Source: Cinnamomum chago
Taxonomy: Eukaryota; Streptophyta; Magnoliopsida; Laurales; Lauraceae
Assembly: GCA_038049695.1 (NCBI GenBank)
Contig: CP142456.1
Location: forward strand, 16,396,501 to 16,460,500
Direction: 5' to 3'
Length of the DNA: 64,000 nucleotides
Shown here: positions 1 through 14,221 of the stretch, piece after piece
Layout: every line of letters starts with the position of its first letter
How positions within the stretch are numbered: position 1 is the first letter of the stretch
Position numbers and translations under genes: made by a program
The notes under the pieces: model-generated
The model's input: only the letters and a program-made list of their open reading frames with translations
Databases searched by the model: none
Told to the model about the DNA's origin: nothing

Positions 1-125
1 AAAAATCTATCTCAATATCTTCCATGCCCATCAAGATTCTATCCGGGAAAAAAAAAACCAAAAAATGCAAAGAATAAAAATTGTGATCCCCAATTTATGT
101 TGTTGATCATGTGAGCCCCACTTCC

Positions 126-126
<1 letters not shown>

Positions 127-170
<44 letters not shown>
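127..170. repeat. (TTA)n microsatellite
   Basis: About 44 bases of uninterrupted TTA/ATT trinucleotide repeat. Confidence 0.95.
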
Positions 171-171
<1 letters not shown>

Positions 172-2184
172 TGGGTTAGAGCACTATATCATTATGGGCC
201 CAGCTTATCAATCCAAATCTTTCATCTTTCCCTTACTCCTTCCCTCATCTTGCTTTCTATACAAATCTTTTTTATTTATATTTTAATATTTTCTATTTAT
301 GTTTTCTTTGATATGCACAAATATTGCTTTTATATTAAAATATACGGTTTTTTTTCTTTTTACACGGGCCACTTACACTAGTTTATATTATATAGGGATT
401 CCAATGATTCTGGATGCGGATAGAAAAGTTGATCAAGACTTATGACTTGGTTTTATTCTTAATGTATTTTCTTAGCTTCATGGATTTCTCTTTAGATTTG
501 TCTATTGTATTATATTTTTATGACTTTTTTGTTATAATTAAGTTTCAATAATAATATTTTGGCTTTCTTTTATGTAATATACAAGGTACCAATCTAGAAT
601 ATCTTCTATTGACGTCACACAAACATATTTTTAGTATTTAGGTTTTTAAGCATTCATTTATTTTGAATTGAGGAACTTATCCGAAAAATCATGTTAGATG
701 TCCCCAATACAAAAAAGGCCCTAATAGTTTTCTTGTGATAGAAGTGGACCCCTGGGCCACTTTCATTTTTTATATAAAAGTGCAGTGGAGTGTCAATAAT
801 GTCGCTCCACGTCTACACATTACTTAAACTTGAAACTCAATTTCTCCTTTTCTTATTCCCTAACCCTTCTCTATGGCAATCACATCGCTTCTTCTTCTCC
901 ACGGCTAACCCCACAATGGTCTCAACGGTCATTTTCTACATATTCCTTCCATTCAATCATCAAATAGCGTTCGATTGAAGCTTTTTAAAGGTATTTTTTC
1001 ATCATCTTCTTCTTGCTTTTCCCCCACACTATGATTGTCTCTCATTTTTTGTCTTCTTTCAATTCAACAAACCTTTTTCTGATATTGTATCGTAGAGTAC
1101 TTCAAAATCATACGCATCAGTCGAATTTTGCATTTAATTGATTGTTTTCACTATGGCTCACTTCCCCTTTTTCTCTTAGGGTTCAAATTGGGGCTCACAA
1201 GTTGAAATCTTCATGAGATCCATATACATGCTCTTCTTCTCTTTTTTAGGATTGTGAGATGCTTTAATTTTCAAACTTCTTTCTGATGGATCTAATATGG
1301 AGACTCCAACACGCGGCTGGAGATCTATGCGCATTCCAATGATTGGAAAGCTCCGCGGATCTCTTCGCATATGCCTAACCTATGGGAATGGAGAGTATCC
1401 AACCGTAGGGCTCCCTTATCTTATATAGACAAGACCCAAAGAGTCGCACTTACTGGACACTTCTTTGCCAAGAAACCGACATCTACTGATCCTATTGGGA
1501 GTCTTATTTGTGGGGACAGATAAAGTCTTACCATAAGTGGGATTCTATTCTTTGTTGGCCTATGCTCTGCTTGTTCTGACGTGGAACCCGTGGCATGCAG
1601 GCCATACAATTTCTTACACTTTCACTACTACTGTCTCTTATAGTGTTGTAATGAAGCATAGAGCTTAGGTTTGTTTTGGAATGCATGTGTTCTTTGTTTA
1701 GTAATCTTTCATCTGTTGGAAATAAGTGGGCCTCGTGGATATGTTTTTAAAACTTTAAACCTACTTGATGCAGGGACCAAATACCCATAAGGCCAGAAAC
1801 CCAATCCCAAGATCTAAAGCCCCCTTCTCATCTAATAAGATCAAAGATAGATTATTTAGAATATTGGAAAAACAACAACAACATGCATCCAAAAAACTAC
1901 AAGGAGAGACGATATAGATCTATACCTTAAGAGCCCGATTGTGCTCAAATTGAGGAGTTTATAACTTTTGGTTGTCGTGAAACACTTTCGCAAGAACAAT
2001 CAAGATCTCCTACACCTCGTCTTCTTCCACACTATGACCCTCTTGCAGATAACTTGTCAAAGAAAATGCTAGGATCTCTAAGGAGAAAAAAACCCTAGGC
2101 TCTCTAGAATGAAAGCAGAGGAGAGAGGCTTTGGACATCCACCTTGGGTGTGTGGACTACATGGGACATCCAAGGCCCTCTCCT

Positions 2185-2212
2185 CATATATATATATATA
2201 TATATATATATA
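2185..2212. repeat. (AT)n microsatellite
   Basis: About 28 bases of alternating AT. Confidence 0.95.
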
Positions 2213-3870
2213 GGTTTTGGTAAACCTCCTCTTGGTCCATAATTAGAAGTCTTACTTCCATTGTTAGTATATGTCCTACTTCTGCTTCCTTAAAAGTTAC
2301 AATTGGATTAGTAACATTTTCTTCTTAGGGCTAGAATGGGGACCAGTAGGGATTCCTTAGAAACTGGCTTCAACTGGAAATCTGGACCCCACATCTCATG
2401 TGAACTCCATACTCACAGTTAATTACAAATAACTCCACTATATAAATGCAATTGCACTCAGTCTTAGGAATATTTATAAGAAGACCCTAATCTTCTCAAT
2501 TGTTGCAAGTAGGCCCCTCCATCAATGATATCTATGGATTAATTGGATTAAATTTATCCAACCAAATTAGATCCACATCTTATTATCCTTGTGACCAATT
2601 AATCACAGTGATCATCAACCCATCTGATTAACTCTTAATCAATATGGGTGTGCACTTACCAATGATAAAATCCATCAATTAACACAAGGGGATATTATTC
2701 TCTTCGATGATAGATTCCATCTTGAGAACGATATGTTCCCATATTCCCACTACCCTAAACCTAAGACACCGACGTAGTGACCTATAGTTGGCCTCACTCA
2801 TTGGTGACTTAAAGTAAATGTATAGTAGAAACTTGAGTCCATTAATATCTCAAGATTAAGAGTTTATTGCTTGAGAATTATGAGAGCAGTCCTTAATCAA
2901 AGACAGATTTGTATAAGGTGCTACTCATGGTCCTTCGGTACATCCAATGTACTAGCACAACAATCCAGAGTCTTATTCTCTGATGGTTGAGACAGACCAT
3001 ACTATCTCTTAGTGACTGAGGTGTTGGCACACAAAAAATCCATTTATCCATGCATAACAGTTCCCGAGACAAAACACTCATTTTTATAAAAGAGGGCATT
3101 TTTCTGATCCCTGAAGTTTGGCCGACCATAATGAAGGTGTGCTAGCGGCTACTGTCTGCAAAGCTCTCCGACAGCTACACTCTTCAATGCATTAGCTGCT
3201 CAGCGTAATGATACAGCCGCTAATCTTCATTCAAAATATGACTGCTAGACGCTACAACTCTTCAAGCATTGGCCGCTAAGCCTCTTCTTTCCCGGCTGCC
3301 TGTCGCCCACGATCTCCCACGATAGGGAACATTTACACTTCCCATTAATGGCAATTTCAAAACCACCTCCACTCCCCCATGATTTTCGACTGTTATGGCT
3401 CCCCAAAGGCTATAAAATGAAGACTTGGGAGGGCAGCAAAGCATCTTCGATCCAGCGCAAAAAAGGCTCAGAAACTCTGCAATTTTCAAGACTCTCTCTT
3501 TCTTCCATCGGCAAGGTGAGAGTTAGGTAGCAACAAACACTTCTCTATGGATTTGGGCGATAGCTTCTAAAAATTAATCCTTGTTCCTCTCACCATGAAA
3601 GAAGGACAAAGATTGCTTCTACTGTTTTGAAGCAGACTATTTTGCTAATCCTTCTTGCTAATAATGGTGATGAATTACAAAAATTGATGAAGGAAATTGC
3701 GTTGCAGACTTCTCCAGTTTTATCTCCAGCAAACTCCAGAAGGCAGCAGTCCCTTCAGTCTTTTCTTTTAGTCTGTATTTCCCTTGCATTTGATCTCCTA
3801 AGCCTGGTGAGGGGGTTGTATGAAAATTTGTAAACAACCTGTGCTCAAAATGTGAAGCAGAGAGAGCCTT

Positions 3871-5758
3871 GTTAGGGATTTTGTGTATTGCAATTTGATG
3901 GATGCATTATCACTCTAGCATCATTTGATTTACACACATATGCATTGATTTAGAAAATCTTGAAATCTTGATTTATACATGCATTGTTTTTAAGACTTGT
4001 AAAAATGTTGATTTATGCATGTTTTGTTTTTTTAACTTGGATGCATTTTAATTTGAAAATAAGTTTTATGAATCAAGCAAGCCTATGAGTTTTAAATCTT
4101 TCAAATCAATTTAGGCTTTTTATGTTTGAATGGTTTTAATCCTCTTAGTTTGATTTAAACCATGTTTCCAAGCTTGATTCAGTGGCCCAAAAGTCCCCAC
4201 ATGAAAATACTTTGAAAAATGCAATTTTAGGGAATTTTGGTCCCAAGGCCGGGTCGACCCGCAGTGTGGCCGGTCGACCGGCCATACTGCGTAGTCGACC
4301 TGGAAAGAGCCGTTGGCTCCTTTTTCAAACGGTCAGTTTTTTTACCGTTGAAGGCCAGGTCGACCCAGGGGGTCATGGGGTCGACCGGGGAAGAGCTGTT
4401 GGACACTTTTTTGCTATAAATAGTGGTTCATTCCTTTGAAAAATCAGAGGATCAAGAGGCCCTCCTTGAGATGTTTTGAGGCCAATCAAAGGGGAATGAG
4501 CTAAGGGATGAAAGGGATCATTTGGAAAGTTAAAGCTTTGTTTCATTGAGTTAAATCACTAAGTAAGCTTTACTTTTCTTAATCATATGTTTTCATGCTT
4601 TGCTTAATTATTGATAAATCTTTTCTAGCATGATAAACTATGATTTGTTGTGTCCTTAACATGTATATGTTTTGAATTGATTTATTGTTTTGGATGCATC
4701 ACCTTGATTCAATTCTAGTAGTACTTAAATTGGTATATCTAAGTAAATCATATTAATGAAAACATCTTTGAAATTATATGTAACATGATTCCTATACTTG
4801 GTTGAATCTATGGTTGTTGTTTTTCATCATAAGAAAATCTCTTTCAAATCTATCTTATGTTTTGGTTTCAACAACTTCACAAATCATATGTACTTTTGTT
4901 TTAAAGTTTCGCAACTTGCCTTGCTTTGATAGGTATATCATTTTCAAGTTGAATTTATAATTACATATGATTTGTCCCCTAACTTCAATCAAATCTATTT
5001 TTATGTTTTATACTTCTAGCATACACATATTGAGCTACATTGTTAATTTGATTGACATCCATATGCATCACATGTTTTGTTCTTACAATTTCACAACTTG
5101 TTTAGAATACATATTTATATCTTTTACAAGTTATTTTTAACATGTGATTTGCATTCTTTCCTCAATCATAAATGTTTTTATGAGGTAAAACTTTCAAAAG
5201 CCTTAGGCATACATTTATGAGCTTTCATTTTCAAATTGATTGAGGACATCATACATACATATTGTGCATTCATCTTTGCATTCATAGTATGTGTGTGTGA
5301 ATTAGATTTACACTTTCATATCCTCCTAATTAAGAGGCATTGTAATGAGCTATAAATTGTATCTTCATCAAGTGTATTCTAGACACTACTTAGAGAGATA
5401 ACCAACCTTTGGTTGAAGAGGTTATTGCTTAGCCTAAGAAAAGCATAATGTAGAGGTTATTGCTTAGCCTTGAAAAGCATATTGTAAAAGTTATTGCTTA
5501 GCCTATTGAAAAGTATAAATAGTGGAAATCCGGTGGGGTGTTGGATCACAAGCTGGTAGTGGATGTAGGCATTGAGGCCGAACCACTATAAATCCTTGTG
5601 TGATATTACATGCTTTGTGGTGATTGTTTTTGTAAGCTTCCGCATTTATTTACTTAATCACCACTTGTGACTAGTTTAATTTAAAGAAGTTAAAATTGGT
5701 CATAATTGAAGCTCACCCTATTCACCCCCCCTCTAGGGTTCGGATCCCAGGACTTTCA
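3871..5758 (+). mobile_element. Solo LTR, family S1 (left copy)
   Basis: This 1888-bp unit starts TGTTAGGG and ends GGACTTTCA. It is flanked by AGCCT and AGCCC, a near-match 5-bp target duplication. It carries an internal TATA box (4415-4422) and, near its 3' end, the CACCCTATTCACCCCCC-type motif common at the ends of plant LTRs. No internal coding region accompanies it, so it is a solo LTR. It lies in the LTR of the decayed Gypsy element. The unit at 10697-12501 is a diverged copy in the opposite orientation. Confidence 0.75.
4249..4422 (+). promoter_or_regulatory. LTR promoter: GTCGAC palindrome cluster and TATA box
   Basis: Five GTCGAC-centred palindromes, several extended (for example GGCCGGTCGACCGGCC), lie in two groups between 4249 and 4391. 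A TATA box (TATAAATA, 4415-4422) follows about 24 bp downstream. The arrangement looks like an upstream enhancer and core promoter in the U3 part of the LTR. The role is inferred. Confidence 0.5.
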
Positions 5759-8700
5759 AGCCCATGTAAATAAAAGTGGAGATCACTCTTCCTACGACCA
5801 AGTACATGTGCAAGTCATTTTCACATCTTTTTGTAATGTTCAAAGGATACATAAAAGGCTTCTTCAACAGATTTTCATCTCTCTTTTTTAGCGAAACAGA
5901 AGATTGGTGTCGTCTGTGGGAATACGACATATTATCAGTGGTGCTTTGATGGTCAAATACTTGGGAAATGTTACAAGAGAAAAACGAGCCCTTGGTTTCT
6001 ATTGTTGTTCTAAAAACCAAAAGAAGAAGAGAGAAAAAACAGATCAGGAGACAGCTAACGAAGACGAAGTGGAGAAGATGCACGACGCCTAGCGGTCAAT
6101 GCAAAAAGGATACGGCGGTCATAAAAAATGGTGTTGGCCGGTCATCTAAGTCCTACTACGTGCGTCCAACAGCCGTTGTAGTGAATATTTTATTCAAAAT
6201 GGCCAATGTCTTTAAAGTTAGCGTGTCCCGAAGAGGCCACGGCGATTGATAAAGTGTCGTGGCCAGTGGGCTGTGCACTTAAGACGCTCAGTACTTGGCG
6301 GCCATGATGTGTAACAGTGCAACTAGCTTGGAGTGCTTAACACTCAGCGGCTAATGCGAGCAACCTTCATCAGCTAGTACCAGCAACCTTCATTGGCCAA
6401 TCCATAAGAAACGTGGCCGTTGGGAATACATTTTTTTTTTCTTTCCGCTGGGAATACATTCTTTTTTTTCTTTCTTTCTGAGATGTCCTGTTACGAGATT
6501 CTAAGCATGTGTGCTGACTGGATTTATCTTACAAAACCTAGAAATCTCCTAAACATGGCTCAAAGGAGAATTGAAAAAAAAAAGTGACAGAAATAAAAAT
6601 ATGTCACAAAATAATATGGTCAATTGACTTCTTTCTTTTATAAAGTTGTCTCAATTTATAAGTCCATATTAATCAGAGTATTTTAACATATACAAAGTCT
6701 GTTTTCCTTGGTCGGTAGCGAGCATTTACTGCCCTGCTGATGACCTACGAAACTTGATGAGATCCTAGTTAATCAGTTCGTTGGTGTACTCGGTCAAAAG
6801 CCAAATATGTTACAATGAATATGACTAGATCACAAATCATTTTCTCACCCATTTTGGGTAATGCTTACTATACCAAAGTGCCGCATGTTTACCAACAACA
6901 TGTACGCAAAAGCATTGAGATGGAAAAACAAAATAGACTAATATAGGATTGAGCAAATAAATATGCTCTCCTATTACTCATTAATGTTGTTCTTTTATTC
7001 CTTTGCAGATAAAAAATGAATTCTCTTCTTATCACCTACAACGAAAGCAAGAAACGCCTGTACAAGGTGTCCATTCAAGAAAGCAAGAGCTCCTGAGGCC
7101 AGAAAAGAGCCCAAACTGAAAATGAACTCCCAGTTCGAGTGTCTGTTTTCCAATGGATGACTCCTGCTGCCCCTACCACCAGAGTTCCTCCAGCTGTGGT
7201 GAAGCCCTTCAAAAAGGCTACGTCACAAGAGCCTTGGATGTCAAAGTACGCCCGAAATCCTTTTGGTGTTCATATCAAAGAATTTCGAGACTCAAAGAAG
7301 ACTGCACCAACTCGCCTCCGCATCACTAAGGAAGTGCAGGGGCAAAGAGGGTGCAAACAGTTGGTGATACTCCCCACTTTCAAATAGCAAATGGGAAAGT
7401 CAAAACCTACAAAGGCAAAGACTTACGCCAAGTGCTTGAAAAGAAGAAGTTGTAGCAGAAGGAAGCAATTCCCGGTTACACAACGTGGTCTCCGAAGCCA
7501 CGAAAATTCAAGAAAAAAACTTGCCAGGATACAACCTTGGCATTACTTGAAGAAACACCTTTTATCCTCTTACTTAGAAAGACAGAAGGAGGTGTGGAAG
7601 GTGACGCCTCGCTTCGGTCATAGTAGGGCCCACACTATGTTGTCCAAAGGTGCATACAAAGCGCCCGAAGAAGAAACAACACCATTTCTCTATCAATAAT
7701 GCTGCAGAATTGCACAGTTCAAAGACCTTCTAAAAAAGAATGAGAGAAATGAGGTAAACATCCTCACACTGCCGGTTCACCAGCCAAAACAGGTGGACCC
7801 CATCCCCAATCATTCTATACCTATGGTAGTAAGGAGGAATGATAAAATGCTGACCTCCAATCAGGATAAAAAGAAGATTTTGACTCCTCATCAAGCTCAA
7901 GGCCAAAGAAGAATTACTTAGCAATGGGTAACGAAGGAAGATGATTATGATATTGCTATGGCTTGCAGGACCAGGACTTGACGCGGTAGACGTTATGCCA
8001 AAATCACTGCCCGAAGTTCAAACCCTGTGGAAGGCAAAGAATCAGACAACGCCTCTGAGGGACATGAAACTCTGGTTACCGATGAGGAAACACCTTTAAT
8101 GGGTAAAAACACTGGGGGCATGGATTCCCTTGTACTTTGGGGCATCGATGATGACGTTTCGTTAGCCACTCAAAGTCTCGGAAGCAGCCTCTCACCTCAT
8201 GCAGGACCAGGCAAATACTCCGTCTTCATGGCTGCACTAGTGCTCCGGCAAATGTTGAAGAACAAGTTGAGAATGAAAATCTAGTTGAGAATGTGCAAGA
8301 TTTGGTTAAATAGTAAAATGATAGAATTAACCAAATCGCCAATCAGCTGTAATTCCCGATGGAATGGGTGACTGGTCCAAACGATCATCCGCCAACAACT
8401 CCATCTTCTTCGAATAGGATAGATCCACATACATCTGGTCAAAACAACTACAACAACTTTCACAAAGGCTTTCCAAGCAAAGTGGCCAATTCTCAGAGAG
8501 CGGTCATCAAACAGATCTGGATAAACCTATGACCTACAAAGATGTGGCAGATAAGATAACTAAAACTAGGGACGAGGGAAGACATAGGAAAAAGGGAATC
8601 ATGCCAAAATATCCACTTGAAATGGATTTAGCCTTATCCTCCTAAGTATAAACCTCCGACTTTCCAATCCAATATGGGCAAAAGTTTTGCTTATCAGCAT

Positions 8701-9330
8701 GTAGTCCATTGTAAGTCCCAGCTTGGGGGCATGCCTGATATAGATGCCTTAAAGATCAGATCGTTCATAGGCATCCTGAAGGGAACGACCTTTAATTGGT
8801 ACAAACAGTTGCTAGAGAATTCCCTCATTTCGTGGGCAGTTCTGGAAGAAAAGTTTTTATTGCACTTCCAAGAAGAAGATCAGCCAGTCAGCTTGAACTC
8901 ACTCACTCAATCCAAGCAAGGAGAAAATCAGTCTGTTCAGGGCTTCATAAACAAATGGAGGGCACTGGCATACAAATGCAAGAAACACATCTCTCAGAAA
9001 TCAGCGGTAGATATGTGCAAGTCCAATCTCAAACTTGAGATTAAGTAGATGGTAATAGCGTTAAGACTAAATCTATGTCTAAACTACTGGAAGCAGCCAT
9101 CGATGCAGAAGACTGTCATAAGGAACTTGATCAAAAAAACAAATCCAAAAGAATTCAAGCTTCCACACCTTCTATATCCAAAGGAAAGAAGAAAGAATAT
9201 GTCTTCAATCTTCAAACTTCAAAGAGTCCCGGGAGATTTACAACACTCGAGCATATATATTTTTCTTAGTGTCGGGACAAATAACCTCGAACTCTTTGGG
9301 CACAAGAGGACCGGCCTGTCTTCTTAAGTT

Positions 9331-10053
9331 ATTCAGGGAATTCAAAGCTTACGCCTAGGGTCCTACTTGTCTTGCCAATTTGTATAGGATGTTGGTAAAG
9401 GCTATAAAGTGGGCAAGGGAGAGGGATGGGGAAAGAGGAGAAGAGGGAGATGATGGTGGTAAGAAGAAAACTAAGCTCGGGCCAAAGATGTTTAAACCTT
9501 TTATCGACCCTCTAGAACTTCTCTAGGTGATTTATTTACTATGAAGTCGTTTGTACTGTTGCTATAATGTTACGAGCCTATCATATGATATTGATATTTG
9601 TGTGCAGATATAAGATTATTCATGAATGTCGGTTGGGCGTTGCTCAAAACCAAATGAAAGCTGGAAACATGAAATTCATGGGCTGAAAACCAAATGCAAG
9701 TAAGACCAATGTTGCTTTCCAATTGCATTAACATAGTTGTACGCTCCTTGGTCTACAACAAGGATTTAGTCTCTCAACACTTTCTAGCCTCTCAAAGCAT
9801 ATAACTCTATCACTCTCTCTAAGAAGTTTTTTCTTTAGGGGGGAGGGGGGGCAAAGATCTAGTCATCAAGAGACAAGATTAAAGGGGCCTTAAAAAATCT
9901 TGAGGTATTTATATCGTTTAAATTTGAGATTCCATATATATATAGTCTATAATATATTATATTAACTCTCATATTCTCCCCTTTCTTATATATCACAAAA
10001 ATCTCTATTTCTATTATTATTATTTTTTTCTTTCAAATTTCATTTTTTAGAAT
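9331..10053. other. No recognisable gene
   Basis: AT-rich sequence between the gag remnant and the hAT transposase remnant. It contains a G-rich tract near 9836-9852, and no supported coding region was seen. The left end of the hAT element should lie here but was not located. Confidence 0.4.
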
Positions 10054-10696
10054 ATGGTTGGACGATCTTCTAGAGGAATTCCCACACATCTTCTTCCGTT
10101 AATTTAAGGGAAGAAAATGATTTTGTCAAAATAGAAGAGGAAGAAGTCGGGGAACAAGTCCCAGTACAACCTACTAGTTCCTGTAGAACAACTAAGAGAG
10201 CTAGAACTTCTGTTGTTTGGCAAGCATATGAAATTATTAAGGTTATTAAAGATAAAAAGGAGGACCCTAAGGCTGAATGTAAATATTGTGGTAAGATTTA
10301 CGTTGCCGAATCAGTTAGGGTACCATCCATTTGATAAGGCATAGGAAAAAATGTGAACTCAGACATATTGCGGGAACTCAAGGGAAAGGGGCCGGGGTCA
10401 AGGACATAGACCCGAACTTAGACCTGAACTTCTACTACGTGGTAGTAGTTTGGGGCTTTTTCTTTTAATGTTGTTACTGCTACACAATCACTTGTTAAAA
10501 TAATTGTCTTAGCTAAATTACCATTTGTTTTTGCAGAAATTGAGTTTTTTTAAGAATTTGTCCGAGCTTCTATTTGCCCACAATTTAGAAAGATTGTTAG
10601 AAATACTGTGAAAAATGATGCTATTGGACTTTGGCAAAGTGAAAAGGAAAATTTTAAAAATTACTTTGTATATATTCCTGTTAAAATAGGTATAAC

Positions 10697-12501
10697 TGAA
10701 AGTCCCAGAAACCAAACCCTAGAGGGGGAGTGATAGGGTGAGCTTAATTTTATGTCAATCATGCCAACTTTTAACTTTATAAAGCAAATTGGGTACAGGT
10801 GATGATTAATAAACCAATGTGCATAAGCTATTAAGATAAATCAATACAAAGCAATTACCACAACACAACGATATATAGTGGTTCGGCCAATTGTCTACAT
10901 CCACTCCCGGCTTGTGTTCCTACACCCCACCGACATTCCAATATCAATTTATGCTTTTCAATAGGCTAAACAATAACCTTTACACTACGCTTTCAATAGG
11001 CTAAGTAGTAACCTCTACAATATGCTTTTAAAATGCTAAGCAATAACCTTACAATATGCTTTTCTAAGTTAAGTAATAACCTTTACATCTCTAAAGATTT
11101 TCTTTCTAAAATGTGTCTAAAATACACAAGAAGAGATACAATTTTAAGCTCAATAAAATGCCTCTAGAATAGGTAGATATGAAATTGAAAGAACAACTCA
11201 AACATACACTCTATGAATGCAAAGATGTATGATTAATGAGTTGTATGATGAACTCAATCAAAATATAAAAATATAGCTAAAAACTGTAAGCTTTTTGAAA
11301 GTTTAAATCATAGAAAAGATATGAATGAAGTAAATGATGCTAATCACATGTAGTTCAAAAACAACTTGATAATAATATGACTAATCAAATGCTCACAAGT
11401 TGTATGAAACTCCAAGGCAAAAATATGTGATGCATGAACTTGTTGTTTCCAAAAATAAAATGGTTTAACTATAGGTTCAAGTGATGGACAACAAGAAGCT
11501 AGAGATTCAATCAAGTGTTAGAAACATACTACAAATGATTTCAAAGATGTTTGCTAACCATGATATAAAAATGTTAGTCTAACTTGGTTTGAATCAAGGT
11601 GAAGAACCCAAAACAACAAATCAATTAAAAGTGAAATACATGTAATGGATTCAACAAATCATAGTTATCATGTTTAAATTGATTTACCAATAATTTAAAC
11701 AAAGCATTAAAAACATATGATGAGGAAAACAAATCTTATTTAGAGAGATTTAATTTAATGAATCAAAGCTTTAGCTTTTTAAATGACCTCTAGCCTTCCT
11801 TAGCTCATTCCCCTTACTTTGGCATCAAAACCCTTCAAAAAGTCCCTCAAAGTCTTATCCTTTGGCCTTGGAATGAGCTGATATTTATAGAAAACCCCTT
11901 TTAATGGCTAGTTTACGATTAGCCTTGACATTTCTACGGCTAGCCGTAACTCCAATTGTCAAATAGTAACGGCTAGTTTATGTATAAAGGTTTGCTGAAA
12001 TATATTCTACGGTTAGCCATAAGATATTCTACGGTTAGCCGTGATTTAACCTAAGGTCACTGAAATGCAAAAAATGAAAATTTCACACCCAGTTATTACA
12101 ACCAAGAGGTGACCGACATGAAGGTCGGTTAACCGAAGATTCCCAGGGTCTTTTACTTGAAAATGATTTTCTAAGAGGGATTTTTTTGCCATGAAAGTCA
12201 TGCTTGGTTTCATGTTTAAATCATCCAAAAGGTGTTTTCAAAACATGAACCTATCAATGCCTAAGATGATTTTGAAATTCTAAGACCATAGGCATGCATG
12301 ACTAAACTAATTTTTCAATAACTTATGCTTCCAAGATTAAAACTCCAAATCATGCATGAAAAATAAGTTTTAAAAGTTATCAAACTATACATGAGTAAAT
12401 TCAAGATTTTAGTTTTTTCAAAATCAATGCATGTGTGAAAATTCAAATGATTCTAAAACGAACATGTATCCATCAAATTGCAACACACAAAATCCCTAAT
12501 A
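10697..12501 (-). mobile_element. Solo LTR, family S1 (right copy, inverted)
   Basis: This 1805-bp unit has perfect 5-bp ATAAC target duplications at 10692-10696 and 12502-12506. Read on the minus strand it begins with the TTAGGGATTTTGTG block and ends GGGACTTTCA. It is collinear over its length with the solo LTR at 3871-5758, but diverged. It interrupts the hAT transposase reading, so it is younger than that transposon's arrival. No internal region or second LTR is present. Confidence 0.85.
11881..12043 (-). promoter_or_regulatory. LTR promoter: GGCTAGCC palindrome cluster and TATA box
   Basis: Read on the minus strand, repeated ACGGCTAACCGTA and ACGGCTAGCCGTA motifs (the second a perfect 14-bp palindrome at 11935-11948) precede a TATA box (TCTATAAATAT, 11891-11881). 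The position relative to TATA equals that of the GTCGAC cluster in the sister LTR, but the core sequence is different. Confidence 0.5.
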
Positions 12502-14221
12502 ATAACTATAGATATATGGAAATCTAACAGTGGTGATAGTTTTCTTCGTATTACTACCGATAACATAGATGCAAAATGAGTTCTTAATAAACGAATAATT
12601 AGTTTTTCTAAACTTGATTGGCCACACACTAGCCAAAGAATAGGGTCCCTTATTTTGGAAAAACTAGAAGAATATAATATTAGGGATGAAGTTATAGATG
12701 TAACTTTAGATAATGCAATAAATAATATAGTGGCTATTGAACTAATGAGATTACATATGCTACTTGCAAATTTGGTAGAGGATTCCATTTTCCAAAATAG
12801 ATGTGTATGTCACATTTTAAATCTGATTGTACAAGTTGGTTTAAAGTATATTGCAGTGGCCACAGAAAAAATTAAAATTTTTTTATTTTATGTTCAGCAA
12901 AAAGAAGACAATTATATTCCACAATATGCGCAGGCATAATGTATCAGTTTTAAAAATAAATTCAAATGTTGAACATAGATGAAATTATATGTATGATTTG
13001 TTAAATAAGGCTATTGATAGACAAAAAATTTAATGAATATTGTGCTTTTCATGCACAAGAATTGTTGATGACCGAGGCACATTGGGAGTTATGCGCCCAA
13101 ATAAGAGATTTATTACAAGTTTTTTATACTCCAACATTATTTTTCTCTGGGGTGTATTATCCAACCTCTAATGGTACTCTACATTGTCGTTTTGAAATTA
13201 ATTTATAATTTAAAAAATATAAAGATCATGATTTACTTAAGGACATTTTAAAAAAATAATAGAAAATCTTAATAAAAATTGGAAAGATGCTCCAATGACA
13301 TTTTGTTTGGCTATTGCACTAGATTCTAGGTTAAAATCACCTGGTGCACAACTTTTTCTTGAAGAAATAAATAATAATATGGAAGGCAAATATTTAGATA
13401 CCTTTTCAAATTTAAGGACAAAATTACAAAAACTTTTTCAGATTTATTGTGACCAAATGTGTATAAAAGGGGCTAGTATGGCCCCTCAACAAGCCCAACA
13501 ATCAGGCGAAATTGACTGGGATCTATTTTATAGTAGACTGGGTAGAGCCTCTAGCTTGAGTAAAGTTGAGACGGAGTTATCCTCGTATCTCGACTCCAGT
13601 GTATTAGCTAGAGAAGTATGATGCATCTAGTTTGGACATTTTAGCCTAGTGGAAAGCATACGAAAAAAGGTTTCCGGTGTTAGCCACCATGGCTCATGAT
13701 CTTCTGACTATTCTACTGTCTTCTATAGCATCATAACTGACATTTTGTGCAGATCGACATGTGATGGATGGCAGAATGACAAATTTAGCTGAAAAATAGT
13801 GGAGTGTTGTGTTTGCCTACGAAACTAGTATTTAGTTGACAAGAGAAAGCAGGAGTTGGCATAAACTGAAAATTATGATCTAGCCGTATACATTAGCGAA
13901 CTAAAAGTCTAATTTTTTTCCTTTTCTTGATTGTAATTTGTAAATATAAAAATCTTTTATTTTTTTATATTTTTATTCTCCAAAACGATTATAAAGGTTT
14001 TGAAGATAATCCTATTGAAAAACCTTCAAGTAGAAAAGATCCAAATGGTTCTCTTCTCAGTGGAGCAAGTCGAGTTTACCGAACCACTTAAATCTGTGTG
14101 CCATACTCTTCTCAGTGTGTGTGTTTTAGTGTAAGACCAAACGAACCACCTAAGAGCATTTTTTGTTTTTTAGTTTAAGACCTAACGAGGCAGCAAGCAA
14201 GGCACGACCCATTTGACATCT

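Larger units (their letters stand above)
1..3130. other. No recognisable gene; AT-rich intergenic sequence
   Basis: No reading frame here resembles a known protein. A TATA-like stretch near 771-780 is followed by a pyrimidine-rich leader-like sequence, but no credible coding exon follows. The part from about 1740 to 3130 reads like retroelement LTR or leader sequence, yet no paired end or target duplication was found, so it is left unassigned. Confidence 0.5.
3131..9330 (+). mobile_element. Decayed Ty3/Gypsy element: 5' LTR, primer site, gag
   Basis: A fossil LTR retrotransposon. An LTR-like leader with a TATA box (about 3409-3417) leads, after the nested solo LTR at 3871-5758, to an LTR end near 5898. 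A sequence at 5904-5922 resembles the primer-binding region seen in many plant Gypsy elements (TTGGTGTCGTCTGTGGG). Gag-like reading follows: 8674-9048 matches the retrotransposon gag family, with the FNWYKQL and KWRALAYKCKK blocks. Pieces at 7139-7699 and 8027-8284 look like gag-flanking sequence. No protease, reverse transcriptase or 3' LTR was recognised. It is old and broken many times over. The left edge is approximate. Confidence 0.6.

Noticed and set aside
790-978. 62-residue ORF after a TATA-like box
   Set aside because: Starts at GTG, has no homology that I recognise, and lies in repeat-like intergenic sequence.
9836-9852. TAGGGGGGAGGGGGGGCAAA as left end of the hAT element
   Set aside because: Resembles some hAT ends but has no 8-bp target duplication matching the presumed right end near 14222.
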